Shown: positions 6,966 to 11,329 of the stretch, piece after piece
Layout of the letters: each line of letters starts with the position of its first letter
How positions within the stretch are numbered: the stretch's first letter is position 1
Assembly: GCA_024278415.1 (NCBI GenBank)
Contig: JAJRTI010000075.1
Coordinates: 1 to 11,329 of the forward strand
DNA from: Planctomycetota bacterium
Lineage (GTDB): Bacteria > Planctomycetota > Brocadiia > JAJRTI01
Direction of reading: 5' to 3'
DNA: 11,329 nt
Position numbers and translations under genes: made by a program
Notes under the pieces: generated by a model
Database searches by the model: none
What the model was told of the DNA's origin: nothing
What the model saw: only the letters and a program-made list of their open reading frames with translations

Positions 6966-7631
6966 ATGCCGACCGAAAGCAAGACCGCGATGAAACAGCG
7001 CATGAGCGAGATCCTCGCCGCGCTGCACAAAGCCTACCCGGACGCGGACTGCGCGCTCAAGTGGCGCAACCCGCTCCAACTGCTCGTGGCCACCATCCTC
7101 TCCGCACAGACCACCGACGCGCACGTGAACGAGGTGACGCCCGGGTTGTTCAAGAAGTACCGCAAGCCCAAGGACTACGCGGGCGCGCCGCTCGAAGAAC
7201 TTCAGAACGACATCAAGTCCATCGGCCTCTTCCGCAACAAGTCCAAGTTCATCCAAGGCGCCTGCCGCATGATCGTGGACGAGTACGGCGGGAAAGTGCC
7301 GAAGACCATGGACTAGCTGCTGCGGTTGCCGGGCGTCGCGCGCAAGACCGCGAACTGCGTGCTCGGCAACGCGTTCGGCGTCGCGGCTGGCGTGGTCGTG
7401 GACACGCACGTGAACCGGCTCTCCAAGCGCTTGGGCTTCGCCAAGCTCAAGGAGCCGAATACGAACAAGATCGAGAAGGTGCTCATGGCACTGGCGCCGC
7501 AGGACGAGTGGGTCTACCTGGGCCACGCGCTCATCCTGCACGGCCGCCAAGTGTGCCAGGCGCGCAAGCCCGCGTGCAGCGCCTGCTGCCTGGCGGCCCT
7601 CTGCCCGCGCAAGGGCGTGAAGGGCTCCTAA
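6966..7631 (+). pseudogene. Endonuclease III with one in-frame TAG
   Basis: Endonuclease III is a DNA glycosylase/AP lyase that removes oxidised pyrimidines in base excision repair. From the ATG at 6966 (AGAAGGG 8 bases upstream) the frame gives 221 codons, close to the 211 residues of E. coli Nth. Codon 117 (7314-7316) is TAG, where relatives carry an acidic residue (TMD-E-LLRLPGV), consistent with a one-base GAG to TAG change. Everything after it stays in frame: the helix-hairpin-helix LPGVARKTAN with catalytic K127, VVDTHVNR with catalytic D146, and a perfect C-X6-C-X2-C-X5-C iron-sulfur site (C197, C204, C207, C213). The N-terminal half has the typical LLVATILSAQTTD (39-51). The lesion is therefore very recent, read through, or a sequence error. 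The truncated 116-residue product would lack both catalytic residues. A restart at TTG 7326 is possible but has no visible ribosome site. Confidence 0.88.
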
Positions 7632-7665
7632 CACTTCAGCCAAATGCAATGAGACCGCAACTCAC

Positions 7666-7680
7666 GCACCCCGAAGGGGC
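7666..7680. repeat. Hairpin B1, counterpart of A1
   Basis: CCCC (7669-7672) pairs with GGGG (7676-7679) around GAA, with further partial pairing outside. Aligned without gaps, 7667-7700 matches 38-71 at 24 of 34 positions, and the next stem starts at the same distance, so this is the same repeat unit as in cluster A. Confidence 0.6.
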
Positions 7681-7692
7681 GCCACTCCATAG

Positions 7693-7730
7693 CCCAGGGC
7701 AAGCGGTGCGCAGCACCGCGCCGCCCTGGG
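7693..7730. repeat. Nested double hairpin B2
   Basis: The outer arms CCCAGGGC (7693-7700) and GCCCTGGG (7723-7730) are perfectly complementary. They enclose an inner perfect hairpin with arms GCGGTGC (7703-7709) and GCACCGC (7713-7719) and loop GCA. The outer arms correspond to the CCTTGGGC/GCCCAAGG arms of cluster A with paired substitutions (TT/AA there, CA/TG here). Confidence 0.75.
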
Positions 7731-7748
7731 TGGCGGGACATGAAAGGG

Positions 7749-7767
7749 GGAACGCTGAAAGCGTTCC
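7749..7767. repeat. Hairpin B3 (8-bp stem, 3-nt loop)
   Basis: GGAACGCT (7749-7756) pairs with AGCGTTCC (7760-7767) around GAA. Its core, ACGCT/AGCGT, is shared with the hairpin at 7793-7809. Confidence 0.75.
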
Positions 7768-7792
7768 ACAACGCCGGCGAGGAACACCTGTG

Positions 7793-7809
7793 CAACGCTT
7801 ACAGCGTTG
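7793..7809. repeat. Hairpin B4 (7-bp stem, 3-nt loop)
   Basis: CAACGCT (7793-7799) pairs with AGCGTTG (7803-7809) around TAC. It is a variant of the preceding hairpin, with the outermost bases changed but still paired. Confidence 0.75.
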
Positions 7810-7892
7810 TTCGCACCGACCCACCCCGGACCCAGCGCGGCGCACGTTCGTCCGCTGACGCGGCCGAACGCGCTTGCACTGGGCTATAGAGT

Positions 7893-7911
7893 GGTGCGCT
7901 TTCAGCGCACC
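7893..7911. repeat. Hairpin B5 (8-bp stem, 3-nt loop)
   Basis: GGTGCGCT (7893-7900) pairs with AGCGCACC (7904-7911) around TTC. It closes cluster B, about 100 bases before the isomerase start codon. Confidence 0.75.
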
Positions 7912-8015
7912 GATTGCACCCACTGGACGCCACTGGCGCGATCGCCCATCATGGACCCTCGCATTCGGCTGAGATGTCACGAAGTAACACACCACTACTT
8001 GACTGGAGTCTGAGT

Positions 8016-8840
8016 ATGAAACTAGGTTGCAACACCCTCCTGCCCACGGGCCGCCTCACGGACTGCGCGGCGCAGTTTGGCGTCGACATGCAGATCCGAT
8101 CGCTTGAGATCATCAAAGAGTCCGGCTTCCAAGCCGCGGAGTTTTCCCACGTCGAGCACCTCGACGTGGACGCCCTGAAGACCGTCGCAGAGGCTGCGCG
8201 CGGCCTGGAGGTCGAGCCGTGGTCCGCGCACTCGTGGCAAACGATTGTCGCGGAGAAGGGCGACGTGGCCGCCGCGTTGGAGGAGTTCGACCGCTTCCTC
8301 GAAAAGGCCAAGGCCCTCGGCGTCTCCGTCGTGGTCGTGCATTGCGCCGGCACGCGGACGGAACTCGACGCCCCGGCCAAGCGACAGCAGCGCATGGACG
8401 TGAACTTGGCCTGCCTGGAGCCTCTTGCCCGCATGGCCGAGGAGGCAGGCGTGCGCGTGGCCATCGAAAACGGGGTGCATCGAGGCGACTGGCAGTTCAT
8501 CATCGACATGGTGGGCGAGCTGGGCCATCCGAGCGTGGGGCTGAACGTCGATACCGGCCACGCAAACCTCGGCGACATGGACCCGGCAACGGCCATCCGC
8601 ATGGCCGGGCCGCGCCTGATCACCACGCACCTCCAAGACAACTTCGGTGAGCGCGACGACCACCTGCCGCCCGGGCTGGGCAAGATCGACTGGCCGAGCG
8701 TCGTCGCCGCGCTGCGCGAGATCGGCTACAACGGCTGCCACATGGTCGAGATATCCGACTGCCCGCCCCAGCGCGAGCCGAACGCGGCCGTGGACACCAA
8801 GACCGCGCACGACAACCTCGCGCGCTTCCTCGGCCTGTAG
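8016..8840 (+). CDS. Sugar phosphate isomerase/epimerase-like TIM-barrel protein
   Basis: The 274-residue product belongs to the xylose-isomerase-like/AP endonuclease 2 TIM-barrel superfamily, cytosolic enzymes that isomerise or epimerise sugars and related compounds with a divalent metal. Visible superfamily signatures are VAIENG with E151, GLNVDTGHANL with D179 and H182, TTHLQDNFGERDDHLPPGLGKIDW with H205 and H216, and MVEIS with E245. Together these form the usual Glu-Asp-His-Glu metal site. There is no signal peptide. The ATG at 8016 was chosen because GGAG lies 7 bases upstream and the barrel's first strand (KLGCNTLL) follows directly; the longer frame to 7914 runs through repeat-derived sequence. 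The FAD oxidoreductase begins 37 bases downstream, so the pair is probably an operon acting on one metabolite, for example an oxidised sugar or inositol-like compound. The exact substrate cannot be read from the sequence. The stop is TAG. Confidence 0.88.
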   Translation: MKLGCNTLLPTGRLTDCAAQFGVDMQIRSLEIIKESGFQAAEFSHVEHLDVDALKTVAEAARGLEVEPWSAHSWQTIVAEKGDVAAALEEFDRFLEKAKALGVSVVVVHCAGTRTELDAPAKRQQRMDVNLACLEPLARMAEEAGVRVAIENGVHRGDWQFIIDMVGELGHPSVGLNVDTGHANLGDMDPATAIRMAGPRLITTHLQDNFGERDDHLPPGLGKIDWPSVVAALREIGYNGCHMVEISDCPPQREPNAAVDTKTAHDNLARFLGL

Positions 8841-8865
8841 CCGCGCTCCATCCTGTAGCATTTCC

Positions 8866-8870
8866 GGAGG
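8866..8870 (+). promoter_or_regulatory. Ribosome binding site that sets the GTG start of the oxidoreductase
   Basis: GGAGG stands exactly 7 bases before the GTG at 8878 and nowhere near any ATG in that frame. This supports the GTG start over upstream in-frame alternatives that would overlap the isomerase gene. Confidence 0.75.
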
Positions 8871-8877
8871 CCACCCC

Positions 8878-10188
8878 GTGAGCACCTACTGCGAACCTGT
8901 GAAAGAGATCCCTATCCGCGGCGAGTACGACGTCGTGGTCGCCGGCGGCGGCCCCGCCGGCATTGGCGCCGCGGTCGCGGCCGCGCGCAATGGCGCCAAG
9001 GCGTTGGTCGTGGAGGAGTTTGGCTGCCTGGGCGGCATGCTCACGAGCGGCCTCCACACGCACGTGTGCATTCTCAAGTCCGCGTCCGGCGGCGACGACT
9101 TCATCATCGGCGGCGTGGGCATGGAGATGTGCCAGCGCGGCGCGGCCAAGCAATACGGCGACATCGGCGGCGCAAGCTACGATTTCGAACTGGAGGCCAT
9201 GAAGCGCGACCTTGACGACTGGATGGAGGAGGCCGGCGCAGACGTGGTATTCCACACGCGCGTGGCCGACGCCATCGTCGAGGACCGCGCGTGCAAGGGA
9301 GTCGTTGTCGAGAACAAGTCCGGCCGATCCGCGATCCTGGCCAAGCAGGTGGTCGACTGCACCGGCGACGCGGACGTGGCCGCGCTCGCCGGCGCGCCGT
9401 TCGAGAAGGGCCGGGAGGGCGACGGGCTCATGCAGCCCACCACGCTCATGTTCCGCATCGAAGGCGTGGACTGGCCGAGCGTGCGGGAATATCGCAAGGG
9501 CGATCCAAAACTCATGGACTTCTGCCAGAAGGCCATCGACGCCGGGGACATGCACCCGTTCCAGACGCAGCTCATGGGCTTCTGGTGGAGCAAGTACCGG
9601 CCCACCCAACTCGGAGTCAACTTCACCAACATCTCGCACATCGATTGCACGGACGCGTGGGACGTGACGCGCGCCACGATCGAGGGGCGACGCCAGGCGA
9701 AGATCCTCCAAGACTGCTTCCGCAAGCACATCCCCGGCTTGGAGGAGTGCTACCTCATCGACACCGCGCACGTGCTCGGCACGCGCGAGTCGAGGCGCAT
9801 CAAGGGCGAGTATACGCTCACCATTGACGACGTGATGGAGTGCCGCAAGAGCGAGGAGGGCGTGGCGAAGGGCTCGTTCTTCGTCGACATCCACAGCCCG
9901 GACAAGACCGGCCTCTTCGAACCGCGCCACCTGCCCAAGGGCGAGCACTACGACATCCCGTACGGCTGCATCGTCCCGGTCGACGTGGACAACTTGTTCG
10001 TGGCCGGCCGCTCGATCTCTTGCACGCACGAAGCCCTCGGCTCCGTGCGCGTCATGTTCCAGTGCATCGCGCTCGGCGAGGCCGCCGGCACGGCCGCGGC
10101 GATGTGCGCACAGCACGGGACGCTCCCGCGGGGCATGGACGTGCAGGCGCTTCGGGAGCGGCTGGCCGGGCAGGGAGCGATGGTGTGA
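8878..10188 (+). CDS. FAD-dependent oxidoreductase (FAD_oxidored type)
   Basis: The 436-residue product is a soluble flavoprotein. The N-terminal Rossmann fold shows the dinucleotide motif VVVAGGGPAGIGAA (about 19-32), with the acidic end of strand 2 at VVEEFGCLGGMLTSG. A second FAD motif is VVDCTGDADVAALAG (159-172), followed by LGTRESRRIKGEYTL (300-314) and the closing FAD segment NLFVAGRSISCTHEALGSVRVM (372-393). These features fit the FAD_oxidored family (PF12831 by recollection), whose members oxidise or reduce varied, mostly unknown substrates. Six or more cysteines are scattered rather than arranged as a ferredoxin cluster. The GTG start is fixed by GGAGG 7 bases upstream. It follows the isomerase gene by 37 bases and is probably co-translated with it. 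Substrate and electron acceptor are unknown. The stop is TGA. Confidence 0.88.
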   Translation: MSTYCEPVKEIPIRGEYDVVVAGGGPAGIGAAVAAARNGAKALVVEEFGCLGGMLTSGLHTHVCILKSASGGDDFIIGGVGMEMCQRGAAKQYGDIGGASYDFELEAMKRDLDDWMEEAGADVVFHTRVADAIVEDRACKGVVVENKSGRSAILAKQVVDCTGDADVAALAGAPFEKGREGDGLMQPTTLMFRIEGVDWPSVREYRKGDPKLMDFCQKAIDAGDMHPFQTQLMGFWWSKYRPTQLGVNFTNISHIDCTDAWDVTRATIEGRRQAKILQDCFRKHIPGLEECYLIDTAHVLGTRESRRIKGEYTLTIDDVMECRKSEEGVAKGSFFVDIHSPDKTGLFEPRHLPKGEHYDIPYGCIVPVDVDNLFVAGRSISCTHEALGSVRVMFQCIALGEAAGTAAAMCAQHGTLPRGMDVQALRERLAGQGAMV

Positions 10189-10285
10189 GTCTGTGAGCCA
10201 CTGGTTCTGCCTCCGTTCTTGCTTGCCTAGCGAGCCGGTGGTAGCATTGCTGGTGTCAGAATTGCGACAGAGAGGAGTTCATGCC

Positions 10286-10492
10286 ATGCCGCGAGTGTTT
10301 ACAATTGAATACTGGGCCGACGAGGGGTGGTACGTAGGCCGTCTCAAGGAGGCGCCAGGTGTGTTCAGCCAAGGCGAGACACTTGCTGAACTCAAGGACA
10401 ACATTCGGGACGCGTACAGGATGATGATGGAGGACGGCCGGCTGGAGTTGGGCGAGGACATAGAGGTCAGCGAAGAGTTGGTGGAAGTGTGA
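10286..10492 (+). CDS. HicB-type antitoxin, short form
   Basis: The 68-residue product has the HicB partial RNase-H fold pattern: VFTIEYWADEGWYVGRLKEAPGVFSQGETLAELKDNIRDA, with the family's PG-(6 residues)-T-x-x-E-(3 residues)-N-I-x-D-A signature (about 24-43). It ends acidic, and there is no helix-turn-helix or ribbon-helix-helix extension, so DNA binding by this protein alone is doubtful. HicB neutralises the HicA mRNA interferase. I take the ATG at 10286, which has GGAG 8 bases upstream; an ATG at 10281 is out of frame. The gene overlaps the hicA start by 4 bases. The 97 bases upstream contain only a weak promoter match (TTGCTT at 10219, TAGCAT at 10242, 17 apart). Confidence 0.85.
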   Translation: MPRVFTIEYWADEGWYVGRLKEAPGVFSQGETLAELKDNIRDAYRMMMEDGRLELGEDIEVSEELVEV

Positions 10493-10668
10493 AACGCCGG
10501 AAGTTCATCCGGGAACTTGCTCGGGCAGGGTGCTACCTGAGGCGGCCGGGAAGCAGACACGACATCTATGAGAACACTCACAATGGGCGTAAGGCTCCAG
10601 TGCCGCGGCACACAGAAATCAGGGACACGCTCTGCGATGTCATCAGGAAGCAACTTGGGCTGAAGTAG
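10489..10668 (+). CDS. HicA-type toxin (mRNA interferase)
   Basis: A 59-residue basic protein starts at the GTG at 10489, inside the end of hicB (GTGTGA, 4-base overlap GTGA), indicating translational coupling. It shows the HicA double-stranded-RNA-binding-like fold: KRRKFIRELARAGCYLRRPGSRHDIYEN, with the active-site His at position 24 in GSRHDIY, then KAPVPRH and the closing helix IRDTLCDVIRKQLGL. Length and order of motifs are typical for an intact toxin. HicA cleaves mRNA when not bound by HicB. The order antitoxin first, toxin second is one of the two known arrangements. The stop is TAG. Confidence 0.88.
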   Translation: MKRRKFIRELARAGCYLRRPGSRHDIYENTHNGRKAPVPRHTEIRDTLCDVIRKQLGLK

Positions 10669-10732
10669 CCCGAGGGCCGGCATGCCCATTCCCTCCGACT
10701 CGCATATCCACCGTACCCACCCGCGCAACTCC

Positions 10733-10753
10733 TGTGACTCGGCCCGTGTCACA
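10733..10753. promoter_or_regulatory. Inverted repeat upstream of the last gene
   Basis: TGTGAC (10733-10738) and GTCACA (10748-10753) form a perfect 6-base inverted repeat with a 9-base gap, 33 bases before the ATG at 10787. The half-sites resemble CRP/FNR-family half-sites, but the spacing is 5 bases too long for the usual 16-base CRP core. It could be an operator or a weak hairpin after hicA. Confidence 0.3.
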
Positions 10754-10786
10754 GCCGCCCCCGTACCATCTCTTGGGATCCGACAC

Positions 10787-11329
10787 ATGACATCCTTCCG
10801 ATGCTTCGCGCTCATGACCGCGTTGCTGTCGGCAGCCCACGCGGCCGAGCGCAAGCCCATGACGGATCGCACGCTCGTGTTCTGCCGGTCGCAGATGAAG
10901 TACGGGCTCGACCGGAACTACTTGCGCCGGTGGGTCGACCGGCCGTTGTTCGTCGATCCGTCGCTGCGTGTCGAGGGGCGCAAGTATGCGATGGGCCTCC
11001 CCAGCTATCGCCGCATTCTTCAGGTGGTGAAGTCTTACGAGTTGGACGGGCTGGCCTTCTTCCCCGAAACCAGCGGCCGCATGGCGGCCTTCGAATACAC
11101 GGATAGGGCAAACGTGCCGGGCCTGCGGCTGCTGCCGGAGTTCACCGCTCGGGACGACCTGGAGAGCAAGCGCAAGGTGCTGAAAGCCGCGCTGGTCTGC
11201 CGCAGTTGCGTCAAGGTCAATGGCAAAATCCTCATCACGTCGTACCGCGCGGACAGTCTGACGCCGCAGCAATGGAAGCGGCTCCTCGACGCGCTGCGTG
11301 GGGAGTTTGGCGACGTGTTCGTTTTCCTC
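10787..11329 (+). CDS. Secreted protein, possibly GH71/GH99-like hydrolase, 5' part
   Basis: The frame is open from the ATG at 10787 to the window end (181 codons, no stop), so the gene continues outside. It begins with a signal peptide, MTSFRCFALMTALLSAAHA, cleaved near residue 19-20. The following region has alternating strand/helix pieces that look like the start of a TIM barrel: GLPSYRRILQVVKSYELDGLAFFPET (70-95), RLLPEFTARDD (114-124) and KVNGKILITSYRADSLTPQQWKRLLDAL (143-170). The run of a helix ending in DGLAFF, then an LLPEF strand, then gkilitSY followed by a W-containing helix is reminiscent of GH71 (alpha-1,3-glucanase) and GH99-like barrels. The catalytic part would lie beyond the window, so this is tentative. 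A weak GGGA lies 9 bases upstream of the start. It fits the carbohydrate-degrading theme of the large minus-strand gene. Confidence 0.6.
   Translation, partial: MTSFRCFALMTALLSAAHAAERKPMTDRTLVFCRSQMKYGLDRNYLRRWVDRPLFVDPSLRVEGRKYAMGLPSYRRILQVVKSYELDGLAFFPETSGRMAAFEYTDRANVPGLRLLPEFTARDDLESKRKVLKAALVCRSCVKVNGKILITSYRADSLTPQQWKRLLDALRGEFGDVFVFL

Larger units (their letters stand above)
7632..8015. other. Gene-free region with second hairpin cluster
   Basis: The 384 bases between nth and the isomerase gene contain no credible gene. Bases 7666-7911 are a chain of short-stem, small-loop hairpins, listed separately. Bases 7912-8015 form the leader of the isomerase gene, in which I see no convincing promoter hexamers. 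None of the hairpins is followed by a T-run, so I do not call a terminator. Confidence 0.7.

Noticed and set aside
6812..7030. Extending the small secreted protein upstream to 7030
   Set aside because: The added 73 residues overlap the nth start in antisense and would bury the signal peptide at residue 74; the ATG at 6811 has a ribosome site.
7632..7911. Intrinsic terminator after nth
   Set aside because: The hairpins there lack a following T-run and belong to a repeat family also found where no gene ends.
8620..10116. A 498-codon minus-strand open frame opposite the FAD oxidoreductase
   Set aside because: The plus strand carries clear FAD-binding motifs; the minus-strand translation is Ala/Arg/His/Val-rich without motifs.

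Overview
The window is GC-rich bacterial DNA with tightly spaced genes. The gene types are very large secreted glycoside-hydrolase-like proteins, a TIM-barrel sugar isomerase next to an FAD oxidoreductase, and intergenic clusters of short-stem hairpins. This mix suggests a carbohydrate-degrading environmental lineage such as Planctomycetota, Verrucomicrobiota/Lentisphaerota or Hydrogenedentota. That placement is inference from gene style; there is no rRNA or other marker here.

Layout. Bases 1-630 hold no intact gene. They carry a cluster of perfect hairpins (37-262), weaker nested inverted repeats (264-398) and a promoter-like sequence (503-530). At 631-906 lies the broken 5' part of a secreted alpha/beta-hydrolase gene with an in-frame TAG. 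On the minus strand, 6811 down to 1006 is a two-gene unit: a small secreted beta-rich protein of unknown role, then a 1628-residue secreted GH42-like protein. A compact divergent intergenic region (6812-6965) separates this unit from nth (endonuclease III) on the plus strand. nth is complete in every recognisable motif but is cut by a single in-frame TAG at codon 117.

A second hairpin cluster (7666-7911) fills most of the 384-base gap after nth. Then come, all on the plus strand, a sugar phosphate isomerase/epimerase-like protein and an FAD-dependent oxidoreductase (37 bases apart, probably one operon). They are followed by a HicB-HicA toxin-antitoxin pair with a 4-base overlap and the first 181 codons of another secreted protein, possibly a GH71/GH99-like hydrolase, that runs off the window.

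How the genes work together: the two minus-strand secreted proteins look like an export-and-hydrolysis pair for an unknown polysaccharide. The isomerase/oxidoreductase pair looks like intracellular conversion of a sugar-like metabolite. nth (DNA repair) and hicBA are unrelated insertions in the local order. The observations most worth a second look are the nearly intact nth with one nonsense codon, the GH42-like giant that keeps the acid/base signature but seems to lack the usual nucleophile, and the hairpin units in the two clusters whose arms differ by compensatory changes.
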